In this document: piece after piece, positions 30,198-38,064 of the stretch
Numbering within the stretch: position 1 is the stretch's first letter
How the letters are laid out: each line of letters begins with the position of its first letter
Assembly (NCBI GenBank): GCA_030681525.1
Contig: JAUXSD010000134.1
Span: 1 to 42,271, forward strand
Origin: Solirubrobacteraceae bacterium
GTDB lineage: Bacteria > Actinomycetota > Thermoleophilia > Solirubrobacterales > Solirubrobacteraceae
Direction of reading: 5' to 3'
Length of the DNA: 42,271 nucleotides
Made by a program: the position numbers and the translations under genes
Notes under the pieces: model-generated
What the model was told of the DNA's origin: nothing
The model's input: the letters and a program-made list of their open reading frames with translations, nothing else
Database searches by the model: none

Positions 30198-31399
30198 CAG
30201 CGGGGCGCGACGTCGTCGAGATTACCCGGAAGCTGCTCCTGGACGATCTCCAGCAGCGCGTCGATGCGCGCCTGGGCGGTCACCGAGATCGTGTCGGTCT
30301 TGCCGATGATCCAGCCGTGGTTGTAGACGCCGGCGACCGGGTCGGTGCGGTAGGCGGGCTGCGTGTCGAGCAGCTGGCTCTGCAGCGCGGCCGGCAGGCG
30401 CGCGCCGTCGTCGAGCAAGAACAGCGGCCCGTAGCTGCCCGCGCCCGACAGCGGCGCGGCCGCCGCCGCGTACAGCGGCCGGCCGGTGCGCATGAACACC
30501 ATGCCGTGGCCGGGATTGGCGACGCCCCAGCCGAACGTCCCGTCGCGGTAGCGGGCGAACTCGATGGCGTTCGTGATCGGGTCCTGGCCGCCCACCCGCT
30601 TGACGGTGCCGAAGCGCTTGAGCTGCTTCGTGACCGCCGGTGAGATGAGCTTGGACGGCCCGAGGACGAAGATCCGCGGCTTGGCCAGGCCGCGCAGAGC
30701 CGACAGCGCGGCGCGCGTCTCGGCCGGGATGTCGTCCTTCGTGACGAACAGGATCGGGTCGCCGGTCTTGGCGGAGTAGCCCGCCGCCGGCATCGCGAAC
30801 GACGCGTCGTCGGAGCTGGCGATGACGATCTTCGGCGCGACGCCTGGATGCGCGGAGCGGATCAGGCCGGCGATCGCGCGCGTGAGCGCCAGCGGGTTCG
30901 TGCCGCGGATGTCGGTCGTCTTGTAGCCGGCCGGCCGGGCTACGTTGCCGACGCGGATGACCTGCGCGTTGCCGGCGGCCTTGGAGCCGGTCGGCGCCAG
31001 CCGGTCCAGCGCGGTCTGCGACGGACCGGGCAGGGTCGTGCCGTCGCTGAAGAGGATCGGCGCGCGGAAGGGATCGGCCATGAGCGCCGAGGCGGCGAGC
31101 GCCACGCGCCAGTCGCTGCCGTCGACGATCGTCACCGCGCTGGGCTTGCGGGCGGGATCCGGGAAGACGGCGCGCGCGATCGCCGCCGCGGTCTGCGTCG
31201 GGTCGGTGCCGGGCACGCGGGTCGTGTTCTTCGTCGCCGTCTCCGGGAAGCCGAGGTTCTCCTTCGCCTGGCTGGGCGGCGCCAGCAGCGCCGGCTGCGA
31301 AGGATCGTCGGAGCGCACCTCGCGCCCACAGCCGGCCACGACGAGGGCGGCGAGCAGGACGAGAACAGCGCGGCCCGGGAGGCCGGTGGGGCAGAGCAT
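30197..31399 (-). CDS. Lipoprotein with cell-wall-binding repeat 2 (CWB2-like) domains
   Basis: This 400-residue protein has a lipoprotein signal (AVLVLLAALVVAGC). Three repeated alpha/beta units follow that resemble CWB2 (PF04122) modules: AAAIARAVFPDP with SDWRVALAASALMADPFRAPILFSD, then ALTRAIAGLIRS with IASSDDASFAMPAAGYSAKTGDPILFV, and a third containing VFVLG-type and NAIEFARY sequences. CWB2 modules anchor proteins to anionic wall polymers in Gram-positives. The ATG at 31399 gives the shortest signal peptide with a lipobox. Confidence 0.82.
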   Translation of the reverse strand: MLCPTGLPGRAVLVLLAALVVAGCGREVRSDDPSQPALLAPPSQAKENLGFPETATKNTTRVPGTDPTQTAAAIARAVFPDPARKPSAVTIVDGSDWRVALAASALMADPFRAPILFSDGTTLPGPSQTALDRLAPTGSKAAGNAQVIRVGNVARPAGYKTTDIRGTNPLALTRAIAGLIRSAHPGVAPKIVIASSDDASFAMPAAGYSAKTGDPILFVTKDDIPAETRAALSALRGLAKPRIFVLGPSKLISPAVTKQLKRFGTVKRVGGQDPITNAIEFARYRDGTFGWGVANPGHGMVFMRTGRPLYAAAAAPLSGAGSYGPLFLLDDGARLPAALQSQLLDTQPAYRTDPVAGVYNHGWIIGKTDTISVTAQARIDALLEIVQEQLPGNLDDVAPR

Positions 31400-31506
31400 C
31401 GGCGGCACATTAGCGGGCCGTCGCGCGAGCAATCGCCACCGCCGCGCGCCGGCCGGTCCGCGCCCGCGCGAGTTACCGATGCGCGGGCGGCGGGGTACCG
31501 ATCGCC

Positions 31507-32343
31507 GTGACGCGTCGACGCCTCGCGCTCCTTGCCGGAGCGCTGCTGCTCTGCACGGCGCCGCCATCGGCGGCCGCCGCCACCGACGAGACGCTGCTGC
31601 GCCGCCACGCGCCGGTGCTCGTGCTCGACGCGCGGGAACCCGGCCCGCCGGTCGCCGTCGAGCCGTTCCTGGGCGGCGCCCGGGGCGCCGATGCACGTGA
31701 TGCACCGGCCCGCGTCTACGGTCACGCGGTCCGCGACGGCGGCCGCCGGTGGCTGCAGTACTGGTTCTTCTATCCCGACAACCCGCAGGACCGCGGCATC
31801 CTGCGCAGCGGTCGTCACGAGGGCGACTGGGAGATGCTGCAGGTCGGGCTGGACGCCCGCGAGCGGCCGCAGGCCGTGACGTTCGCCCAGCACGCATGGC
31901 GCCAGGGCTGCGGCTGGCCGGACGTCGCCCGCGACGGACCGGCACCCGTGGCCTACGTCGCGCACGCCTCGCACGCGACGTATCCGCGCCGCGGGACGCA
32001 CGACCGCCCGTGGCCCGACCCCGACGACGAGGCGCGCGGCGACGGGCGGCGGGTCCGGCCGGCGGTGCAGGTGATCTCCGACGATCGCCCGCGCTGGGTC
32101 GCAAAGCGCACACCCTGGGGCGCGAGCCGCGCGGCGTGGTGGAGCCCGGCCGAGCAGTCCAGCCCGGTCGGCCCGCGCTTTCAGGACGACGGCCGGTGGC
32201 GCGCTCCCGCGGCGTGGCACGCCGGCGCACGCGCGTGCGCTGACGGCCCGCCGGGCCATCCGTGGTGGGCGTTCGCCGGCCTGGCGGGGCTCGTGGCGCT
32301 GTCGATCGCTGAGATCCTGCGCAGGCGGGCATCCCGCGCCTGA
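31507..32343 (+). CDS. Vps62-like (DUF946-type) secreted protein with C-terminal membrane anchor
   Basis: This 278-residue protein has a signal peptide (LALLAGALLLCTAPPSAAAA). The domain core has RHAPVLVLD, WLQYWFFYPDNP and GRHEGDWEMLQVGLD, followed by HASHATYP, the pattern of Vps62/DUF946-like proteins. A C-terminal hydrophobic segment (WWAFAGLAGLVALSIAEIL) and basic end would hold it in the membrane. Biochemical role is unknown in bacteria. The GTG start follows a TACCGAT sequence by 4 nt. Confidence 0.75.
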   Translation: MTRRRLALLAGALLLCTAPPSAAAATDETLLRRHAPVLVLDAREPGPPVAVEPFLGGARGADARDAPARVYGHAVRDGGRRWLQYWFFYPDNPQDRGILRSGRHEGDWEMLQVGLDARERPQAVTFAQHAWRQGCGWPDVARDGPAPVAYVAHASHATYPRRGTHDRPWPDPDDEARGDGRRVRPAVQVISDDRPRWVAKRTPWGASRAAWWSPAEQSSPVGPRFQDDGRWRAPAAWHAGARACADGPPGHPWWAFAGLAGLVALSIAEILRRRASRA

Positions 32344-32380
32344 TAGAAAGAACAGGACCCACCACCCCCCAGGAGGCACG

Positions 32381-33142
32381 ATGGCCGGCATGTCCGGACG
32401 GATGTCCACCGTCATCAAGGCGAAGATCTCCAAGCTGCTCGACAAGGCAGAGGACCCGGGAGAGACGCTCGACTACAGCTACACGAAGCAGCTCGAGTCC
32501 TTGCAGCAGGTCAAGAAGGGCATCGCGGACGTCGTGACGGCGAAGAAGCGCCTGGGCATGCAGGCCCAGAAGCTCGAGCAGTCCGTGGTCAAGCTCGACA
32601 CGCAGGCCCGCCAGGCGCTGGCAGCCGGCAACGAGGAGCTGGCCCGCACCGCGCTCGAGCGCAAGACGCTCGCGCAGACCGAGCTGCAGTCGCTCGACCA
32701 GCAGGTCGCCGAGCTGCAGTCTCAGCAGGACAAGCTGACGGAGTCCGAGAAGCGCCTGCGCACGAAGATCGAGGCGTTCCGGACCAAGAAGGAGGTCATC
32801 AAGGCCCAGTACTCCGCCGCCGAGGCGCAGGTGCGCATCTCCGAGGCGGCCACCGGCGTGGGCGAGGAGATGGCCGACGTGGGCCTGGCGATGCAGCGCG
32901 CGGTCGACAAGACCGAGGACATGAAGGCGCGCGCCTCCGCGGTCGAGGAGCTCGAGGCGGCCGGCACGTTCGAGGACCTCACGCAGCTCGGCTCCGGCCA
33001 GGACGACATCGACCGCGAGCTCGCCGCCCTGGGGACCGGCAGCATGGTCGACGACGAGCTGGCCAAGATGAAGGCCGAGCTGGGCCAGGGCAGCACGCCG
33101 CCGCCCGCCGAGCTGGAGTCCGGCGAGGAGACCAAGCCATGA
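32381..33142 (+). CDS. pspA: PspA/IM30-family membrane-stress protein
   Basis: This 253-residue protein is almost wholly coiled coil from about residue 10 to 190, the ESCRT-III-like PspA/IM30 fold (VIKAKISKLLDKAEDPGETLDYSYTKQLESLQQVKKGIADV, AAEAQVRISEAATGVGEEMADVGLAMQRAVDKTEDM). The C-terminal 60 residues are acidic and partly disordered. PspA binds damaged membrane from the cytoplasmic face and stabilises it. AGGAGG precedes the ATG by 7 nt. The pspAA gene overlaps its stop by ATGA. Confidence 0.93.
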   Translation: MAGMSGRMSTVIKAKISKLLDKAEDPGETLDYSYTKQLESLQQVKKGIADVVTAKKRLGMQAQKLEQSVVKLDTQARQALAAGNEELARTALERKTLAQTELQSLDQQVAELQSQQDKLTESEKRLRTKIEAFRTKKEVIKAQYSAAEAQVRISEAATGVGEEMADVGLAMQRAVDKTEDMKARASAVEELEAAGTFEDLTQLGSGQDDIDRELAALGTGSMVDDELAKMKAELGQGSTPPPAELESGEETKP

Positions 33143-33417
33143 TCGTGCGGATCATGGGCGAGGGCCAGTACCGGCTCTCGCAGGAGGTCCTCGAGCGCGT
33201 CAACGAGCTCGACAACGCGGTCGTCGCGGCGGTCGACGCCGATGACGAGGACGGCTTCCACGAGTCCTTCGAGGAGATGCTCGACGTCATCCGCAGCGAG
33301 GGCGAGCACCTCGGCGACGAGGAGATCGAGACCTCCGACGTCATCGTCCCGCCGCCGGACACCTCCTTCGAGGAGGCGGCGGCCGAGTTCACGGGCGACG
33401 GTCTGATCCCGGACTGA
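33139..33417 (+). CDS. pspAA: PspA-associated protein PspAA
   Basis: This 92-residue acidic protein begins MIVRIMGEGQYRLSQEVLERVNELDNAVVAAVDADDED and continues with a FHESFEEMLDVIRSEGEHLGDEEI helix, the pattern of the PspAA domain that accompanies PspA in actinobacteria and archaea. It is translated from an ATGA overlap with pspA, so the two are stoichiometric partners. It probably controls PspA assembly or its membrane contact; this has been little studied. Confidence 0.9.
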   Translation: MIVRIMGEGQYRLSQEVLERVNELDNAVVAAVDADDEDGFHESFEEMLDVIRSEGEHLGDEEIETSDVIVPPPDTSFEEAAAEFTGDGLIPD

Positions 33418-33445
33418 ACGCTGCGCCTACCGGCTGCGCTTCGCG

Positions 33446-33462
33446 TCGCGCTGTCGGCGCGA
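33446..33462 (+). terminator. Short hairpin after pspAA
   Basis: TCGCGC (33446-33451) pairs with GCGCGA (33457-33462), 29 bp after the stop codon. A weak terminator candidate. Confidence 0.35.
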
Positions 33463-33566
33463 TCGCGTAGTGAAGCGGCATCGCTGAGGGTGTGACGCGC
33501 TGCGGCGGGAGCGTTCGCGCCGGGGCGGCGGTTGGTGCGGTGCTGCGATTTGACGGGTGGTCAAGT

Positions 33567-33671
33567 GACGGATGGATCGGCGGCGGTCGCTGCGCCGTCA
33601 GTTGTGCACGCATGGCGTGCACTATCGACGGATAGGTTGCCGCGGTTCGTCGATCCGTCAGTTGTGCACGC
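33567..33671. repeat. Degenerate 60-bp tandem repeat with dyad
   Basis: GACGGAT at 33567 and 33627 and the 17-bp sequence CCGTCAGTTGTGCACGC at 33595-33611 and 33655-33671 recur with a period of exactly 60 bp. In the first copy GTGCACGC (33604-33611) and GCGTGCAC (33615-33622) form an 8-bp dyad with a 3-nt centre. The 322-bp gap between convergent pspAA and cupin genes holds no gene that I can support. Confidence 0.55.
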
Positions 33672-33739
33672 CCGTCGACGACGGTGTGTCGAATACGTCG
33701 CGCTCGGCGCGAACGACCCCCCGCGGGCCGGCTCACGCG

Positions 33740-34135
33740 CTAGCCCAGCCCGCTGGCCTTGAGCTGACGCGTCTCCCACTCGGAGATCTCGAACTTCTGG
33801 TCCGGCGCGGCGCCGACGACGAGCACCGCGGTGTCGGGCTGCGTCGCGAACGCCTCGCGCAGGGTGCCGGGCGCGACGTGCACCACGCTGCCGGCGGGCA
33901 CCACGTGCTCGCCGTCGTCGAGGACGAAGCGGGCCGCTCCCCGGACGACGACATAGAGCTCCTCGTGGCCGCCCTCCTCCGTGTGGCGCTCGACGACGCG
34001 GTCGCCGGGCCGCGCGCCGAGGAAGGCATTGACGCCGAAGGACCGGATGCCGAGGTGGCCGCGCACCGGGCGCCAGTCCAGCGACGGGTCGCACGGGTCC
34101 GACGCGCGCGGGATCTCGTCGAGCGCGACGATCAT
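33740..34135 (-). CDS. Cupin-domain protein
   Basis: This 131-residue protein is a single cupin: PGDRVVERHTEEGGHEELYVVVRGAARFVLDD holds the first metal-binding block (H, H, E), and GSVVHVAPGTLREAFATQPDTAVLVVGA the second. Its substrate is unknown; small stand-alone cupins often bind a small molecule or act in sugar modification. Its ATG overlaps the stop of the GNAT-like gene (ATGA), so both come from the 34446 promoter region. Confidence 0.87.
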   Translation of the reverse strand: MIVALDEIPRASDPCDPSLDWRPVRGHLGIRSFGVNAFLGARPGDRVVERHTEEGGHEELYVVVRGAARFVLDDGEHVVPAGSVVHVAPGTLREAFATQPDTAVLVVGAAPDQKFEISEWETRQLKASGLG

Positions 34136-34446
34136 CGCCGCACCTGCGCGGCGCGCAGCCCGAGCAGCTCGAGCAGCCCGCTCGTGGGGACGAACGGGTC
34201 GGCGACGGCGTCGCCGCTGCGGACGTCGAGCGCGGCGACGATGCGGCCCCCGAGTTCGCCGATGAGGCGCTCGCCGCGCGGCAGCTCGTGCTCGTCGAGC
34301 GCGCTCAGGCGGGCGATCGCGGGCTCGTCGGCGGGCGCGGCGGGGCGGATCACGAGTGCGGTCGCGTCGTCGGCCGCCGGGTGGCGCGGTGCGACGCGCG
34401 CCTCCGAGAGGCCGGCGAACCGGGTGAACGTGGATGGATGCAACAT
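34132..34446 (-). CDS. Truncated GNAT-like protein
   Basis: This 104-residue protein contains LVIRPAAPADEPAIARLSALDEHELPRGERLIGELGGRIVAALDVRSGDAVADPF, which resembles the N-terminal half of GNAT acetyltransferases. The acetyl-CoA-binding RxxGxG/A motif is absent, because the protein ends where that motif should be. Similar half-size proteins occur in actinobacteria, so this may be a non-catalytic family and not a decayed gene. It leads the operon with the cupin and is divergent from the CGNR regulator. Confidence 0.75.
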   Translation of the reverse strand: MLHPSTFTRFAGLSEARVAPRHPAADDATALVIRPAAPADEPAIARLSALDEHELPRGERLIGELGGRIVAALDVRSGDAVADPFVPTSGLLELLGLRAAQVRR

Positions 34447-34479
34447 GCGAGCCCCCTGACAGGACAGCGTCGGTCGGTG

Positions 34480-34513
34480 TAACTGGCTACATAGTATAGC
34501 CGGTTAGCTAACC
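34480..34513. promoter_or_regulatory. AT-rich operator-like palindromes upstream of the CGNR gene
   Basis: TAACTGGCTA (34480-34489) and TAGCCGGTTA (34497-34506) form a 10-bp dyad with one mismatch and a 7-nt spacer. GGTTAGCTAACC (34502-34513) is a perfect 12-bp palindrome overlapping it. The stretch is markedly AT-rich for this chromosome and lies between divergent genes, one encoding a likely DNA-binding protein. Confidence 0.65.
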
Positions 34514-34524
34514 TGTCAAGCCGC

Positions 34525-34530
34525 TACACT
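34525..34530 (+). promoter_or_regulatory. -10 box TACACT of the CGNR gene
   Basis: TACACT ends 7 nt before ATG 34538, placing the transcription start at the start codon. The palindromes cover the -35 region, so a bound protein would repress. Confidence 0.55.
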
Positions 34531-34537
34531 GGTGTCA

Positions 34538-35146
34538 ATGTCCAACCCGGCCCCCGGCACGCTCGAGACCGTCCGCGCCTTCGTCAACACGCGCGACGTC
34601 GACGACGACATCGACCTGCTGAGCGGACCCGCCGAGCTGGCGAGCTGGCTGGCGGACGCGGGCCTGGCTGCCGCCGCCGGCGAGAACGCGCGGGAGCTGC
34701 GCGCCACCGGCGCCGACCTGCGCCGCGCGATCGAGCTGCGCGAGGCGCTGCGCGCGCACCTGCTCGCCCACCACGACCAGCCGCTGGACCCGCAGGCCGC
34801 CGCCACGCTCGACGCGACCGCGCGGCGAGCGCGCCTGACCGTGCGCTTCACCGGCCGCGACGAGACCGCGCTGGAGCCCGAGGCCGGCGGCGTCGACGGT
34901 GCGCTGGGTCGCCTGCTGGCGATCGTCGCGCGCGCGATCGAGGACGGCACGTGGCAGCGCCTGAAGGTCTGCCCGGCGGACACGTGCCAGTGGGCGTTCT
35001 ACGACGCCTCCCGCAACCGCTCGGCGGTGTGGTGTGACATGCGCGTCTGCGGCAACCGCGCGAAGGTGCGCGGCTTTCGCGAGCGGACGCGCTCAGGCGA
35101 CCCCGGCGGCCAGGACGCGACGCACGGCCACGGCCACGGCGACTAG
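34538..35146 (+). CDS. CGNR zinc-finger protein, probable transcription regulator
   Basis: This 202-residue protein has an N-terminal ABATE-type stress-response domain (about 1-130, TVRAFVNTRDVDDDIDLLSGPAELASWL and DLRRAIELREALRAHL). A C-terminal CGNR zinc finger follows (about 145-190): C in KVCPADTCQWAFYDASRNRSAVWC and the CGNR signature in VCGNRAKVRGF. The motif supports DNA binding. A GTG at 34532 is in frame, but the -10 box distance favours ATG 34538. It probably regulates itself and the divergent GNAT-like/cupin operon through the palindromes between them. The His-rich tail (HGHGHGD) may bind metal. Confidence 0.88.
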   Translation: MSNPAPGTLETVRAFVNTRDVDDDIDLLSGPAELASWLADAGLAAAAGENARELRATGADLRRAIELREALRAHLLAHHDQPLDPQAAATLDATARRARLTVRFTGRDETALEPEAGGVDGALGRLLAIVARAIEDGTWQRLKVCPADTCQWAFYDASRNRSAVWCDMRVCGNRAKVRGFRERTRSGDPGGQDATHGHGHGD

Positions 35147-35721
35147 ATCGGGATGCCCCAGAGCGGAAACCAGCGCTCGAGCTCGGGCTCGATCGGCATC
35201 TCGCTGCCGATCATCGCCTTGACCTGCAGCTCGCGCTCGCCGTCGCGGGCCTGCTGGCCGGCCGCCGGCACGAACGGATACCAGTAGCCGCGCTTGTAGT
35301 TGTAGATGAAGTACACGCGCTTGCCCTTGGAGTCCTTGAAGGCGAACACCGCGGCGAGCACGCGGTCGCCGTAGCCGCCGACCATGAGCGCGTCGCTGAC
35401 CGCGTTGACGCCGACGACGAGATCCTCGATGTCGTCGTCGCGCAGCTCGATCCAGCGGTAGCCGTGGGAGTCCTCGCTCGTGGAGATCGTCGTCCCCGTG
35501 TCGGCGCCGGTGCCGTGCAGCAGCTCCTCCATCTCGGCCACGATGGCCTCGAAGTCGGCGGTCGCCAGCGGCTGGAAGACGATCGCGGCCACGCCCTTCG
35601 TCTCGATCCCGTGCCCGGTCGACAGCGTCACGTACGCCGTCGACATCGCGAACAGGCGGTCGGCCGCCGGCGGCGCCTTGAGCTTCTTCTTGCCGCCGAG
35701 GATCGCGTCGAGGAAGCCCAC
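35143..35721 (-). CDS. pspAB: PspA-associated protein PspAB
   Basis: This 192-residue protein begins MGFLDAILGGKKKLKAPPAADRLFAMSTAYVTL and contains SHGYRWIELRDDDIEDLVVGVNAVSDAL, YFIYNYKRGYWYPFVP and ELERWFPLWGIP, matching PspAB, a family found beside PspA and HtpX in actinobacteria and archaea. It starts with GTG 3 bp after the htpX stop codon, so it is co-translated with the protease. Its end overlaps the convergent CGNR gene by 4 bp. Confidence 0.88.
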   Translation of the reverse strand: MGFLDAILGGKKKLKAPPAADRLFAMSTAYVTLSTGHGIETKGVAAIVFQPLATADFEAIVAEMEELLHGTGADTGTTISTSEDSHGYRWIELRDDDIEDLVVGVNAVSDALMVGGYGDRVLAAVFAFKDSKGKRVYFIYNYKRGYWYPFVPAAGQQARDGERELQVKAMIGSEMPIEPELERWFPLWGIPI

Positions 35722-35724
35722 CGG

Positions 35725-36633
35725 CTACGCCGCGGCCAGCGTGCCGGACTGCAGCTCGGCCTCGAGGCGCATGAGCTGCTCGATGCGCTTCTCCATCGGC
35801 GGGTGCGTCATGAACAGGCCGCTGATCGCCTTCTTCGGCGAGGCGATGAAGAACGCGCTGAGCTCGTTGGCGACGCGCAGGTCCTGCTGGGGCAGGCGGT
35901 CCATCCCCGAGGAGATCTTGCGCAGCGCCGACGCCAGCGCGCTCGGCCGGCCGGTCGTGAGCGCCGCGCCGCGGTCGGCGCTGAACTCGCGGTAGCGCGA
36001 CAGCGCCATCATGAGCAGGAACGACAGGACGTAGACGACGAGCGACGCCAGCAGGATGACGAGGAATCCGGGGCCGTCGTCGTCGTCGCTGTGGCCGCCG
36101 CCGCCGAAGAGGAAGCCGAACTGCAGGATCATCGCGGCGACCGAGGCGAAGAACGACGCGATCGTCATGATCATCACGTCGCGGTTCTTGACGTGCGCGA
36201 GCTCGTGCGCCATGACGCCCTCGAGCTCGGCGGGGGAGAGCATCTTCATGATCCCGGTCGTCGCGCACACGGTCGCGCTCTTCTGCGACTTGCCGATCGC
36301 GAAGGCGTTGGGCATCTCGGTGTAGGCGACGGCGATCTTCGGCTTGGGCAGGTCGGCCTGGATGCAGAGGCGCTCGATCATCGCGTGCAGCTCCGGCGCC
36401 TCCTGCGGGCTGACCTCACGAGCGCCCATCGCGTGCAGGGCGAGCTTGTCGGAGGCGAAGAACTGCACCGCCGCGAACCCGCCGGCGATGAGCAGGATCA
36501 TGAAGCCTTGGACTCCGGCCGCGAAGAGCACGCCGACGAACGCGACGTACAGCGCACCGAGCAGGAACATCGTGAGCAGCATCCGCGACTGCAGCCCGGC
36601 GTCGCGTGTGAATGTCGTCTTCGTGGCAGCCAT
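35725..36633 (-). CDS. htpX: HtpX-type membrane zinc metalloprotease
   Basis: This 302-residue protein has two N-terminal membrane helices (about 18-60), the zinc-binding HELAH at 143-147, further helices (about 155-215) and the third zinc ligand in YREFSADRGAA. HtpX degrades damaged membrane proteins under envelope stress. Its pairing with PspAB, 1.7 kb from PspA-PspAA, joins two arms of the same stress response. The ATG at 36633 begins the usual short cytosolic segment before helix 1. All catalytic residues are present. Confidence 0.93.
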   Translation of the reverse strand: MAATKTTFTRDAGLQSRMLLTMFLLGALYVAFVGVLFAAGVQGFMILLIAGGFAAVQFFASDKLALHAMGAREVSPQEAPELHAMIERLCIQADLPKPKIAVAYTEMPNAFAIGKSQKSATVCATTGIMKMLSPAELEGVMAHELAHVKNRDVMIMTIASFFASVAAMILQFGFLFGGGGHSDDDDGPGFLVILLASLVVYVLSFLLMMALSRYREFSADRGAALTTGRPSALASALRKISSGMDRLPQQDLRVANELSAFFIASPKKAISGLFMTHPPMEKRIEQLMRLEAELQSGTLAAA

Positions 36634-36784
36634 GGATCCATTCTGGCAAACCCCGCGCGCCGGCTTGCGCCATTTCATCCTCCGCTAAGGTCCTTCGTCG
36701 ATTTCCCCGTAGGGCCGGGGAACGCGGGCGCCCATCGCGACCGCGCAAGCTCGCTCGCAAGGCTCCATAACCCGAGGTGCCGGT

Positions 36785-36814
36785 TTGGTCCGCTGTGCAG
36801 GACAAACCTAGACT
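36785..36814 (+). promoter_or_regulatory. Sigma-70-type promoter for the M23 peptidase
   Basis: TTGGTC (36785-36790) and TAGACT (36809-36814) are 18 bp apart; the -10 box ends 10 nt before ATG 36825, so the message would have only a few leader bases. Confidence 0.55.
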
Positions 36815-36824
36815 CGGCGTTCGC

Positions 36825-38030
36825 ATGCGCGTTCGCCTTCTCCTGACAGCCCTCGCGCTGCCGCTGCTGCTGTGGGCCGTGCTGCCGATGCCGTCGTCGG
36901 GCAAGTCCAAGCAGCAGGAGCTCCAGGAGCTGCAGTCCAAGATCTCCGACGCCCGCGAGAAGATCGGCCGCAAGAAGGGGACCGAGCGCGCGCTGCGCCA
37001 GCAGATCGCCGGCTACGACCGTCGCATCCGCCGCCTGCAGGGCAAGATCGCGGTCCTGCAGACGCGCCAGCAGCGCGTGCAGGCCGACCTCGACGCCAAG
37101 CGCGCCGAGCTCGAGAGCCTGCGCCGTGAGCTGCGCGGCGAGCGCGCGCGGCTCGTGCGCCTGCGCAAGCGCCTCGACGAGACGCGCACCCAGCTGCGCG
37201 TGCGCCTCGTCGAGATCTACAAGGCCGAGCCGCCCGACATGGTCACGGTGGTCCTCAACTCCGATGGGTTCACCGACCTGCTCGAGCGCGGCGAGTTCAT
37301 CAAGCGCATCTCCGAGCAGGACCAGCGGATCGTCACGATCGTGCGCGACGCCAAGACCGACTCGGTCCGCAGCGAGAAGCTCCTGCGCCGGCTCGAGGCC
37401 CGCCAGCGCAAGGTGACCGCGATCGTGCAGCAGCGCCGCGACGAGATCTCCGAGGTGCGGATGGAGCTGGTCGGCACGCGCGTCGGCTACACCCGCACGA
37501 AGGACGGCAAGGCGGCCGCGCTGAGCAACGTGCGCGCGGACCGCGCGAACCTCGAGGACCACGTGGAAGGTCTCGAGGCGGCGTCGCAGAAGATCGCCGG
37601 CCAGCTCAACGCGGCCCAGGGCCAGTACGCGGGCGACCTGCCGATCCGGCGCGGCAGCGGCAGCATGATCTGGCCGATCAACGGCCCCATGAGCTCGCCG
37701 TTCGGCCCGCGCTGGGGCCGGCTGCACGCCGGCATCGACATCAGCGCCGGCGAGGGCACCCCGATCCACGCCGCCGACTCCGGCCGCGTCGCGCTCATGC
37801 AGGGCACGGGGTCCTCGGGCGGCTACGGCAACTACACCTGCGTCCAGCACACCAAGACGATGTCGACGTGCTACGCGCACCAGTCGCGCTTCGGCACGGG
37901 CGTCGGGGCGAGCGTCGGGCAGGGCCAGGTCATCGGCTACGTCGGCAACACCGGCAACTCGTTCGGCGCGCACCTGCACTTCGAGGTGCGCATCAACGGC
38001 TCGCCGGTGAACCCACTGGGCTACCTGTAG
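36825..38030 (+). CDS. Coiled-coil M23-family peptidoglycan endopeptidase (EnvC/NlpD-like)
   Basis: This 401-residue protein has a signal peptide (LLLTALALPLLLWAVLPMPSSG). A long coiled coil (about 25-265, starting SKQQELQELQSKISDAREKIG) leads to a C-terminal LytM/M23 domain (about 285-400) with zinc-ligand motifs GRLHAGIDISAG, TCYAHQS and GAHLHFEV. All metal-binding His/Asp residues appear present, so it may be an active wall hydrolase and not only an amidase activator. The ATG at 36825 is chosen by the signal peptide and the promoter 10 nt before it. Confidence 0.92.
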   Translation: MRVRLLLTALALPLLLWAVLPMPSSGKSKQQELQELQSKISDAREKIGRKKGTERALRQQIAGYDRRIRRLQGKIAVLQTRQQRVQADLDAKRAELESLRRELRGERARLVRLRKRLDETRTQLRVRLVEIYKAEPPDMVTVVLNSDGFTDLLERGEFIKRISEQDQRIVTIVRDAKTDSVRSEKLLRRLEARQRKVTAIVQQRRDEISEVRMELVGTRVGYTRTKDGKAAALSNVRADRANLEDHVEGLEAASQKIAGQLNAAQGQYAGDLPIRRGSGSMIWPINGPMSSPFGPRWGRLHAGIDISAGEGTPIHAADSGRVALMQGTGSSGGYGNYTCVQHTKTMSTCYAHQSRFGTGVGASVGQGQVIGYVGNTGNSFGAHLHFEVRINGSPVNPLGYL

Positions 38031-38049
38031 CCCTCCGCTGCGCGCCCAC

Positions 38050-38055
38050 TAACCT
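38050..38055 (+). promoter_or_regulatory. -10 box TAACCT of the Lgt-like gene
   Basis: TAACCT ends 9 nt before ATG 38065, with no ribosome-binding site between. Confidence 0.45.
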
Positions 38056-38064
38056 CCTGCCCCG

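Noticed and set aside
33595-33671. Possible CRISPR in the repeated block
   Set aside because: Only two repeats at a 60-bp period, with the rest of the unit also related, and no cas genes.
34132-34446. Pseudogene of an acetyltransferase
   Set aside because: The frame is clean, coupled to the cupin gene, and half-size relatives seem to exist, so I kept it as a gene.
36640-36780. c-di-AMP riboswitch
   Set aside because: One GGGGAAC block only; other conserved blocks are missing. Kept as a low-interest finding, not as a feature.
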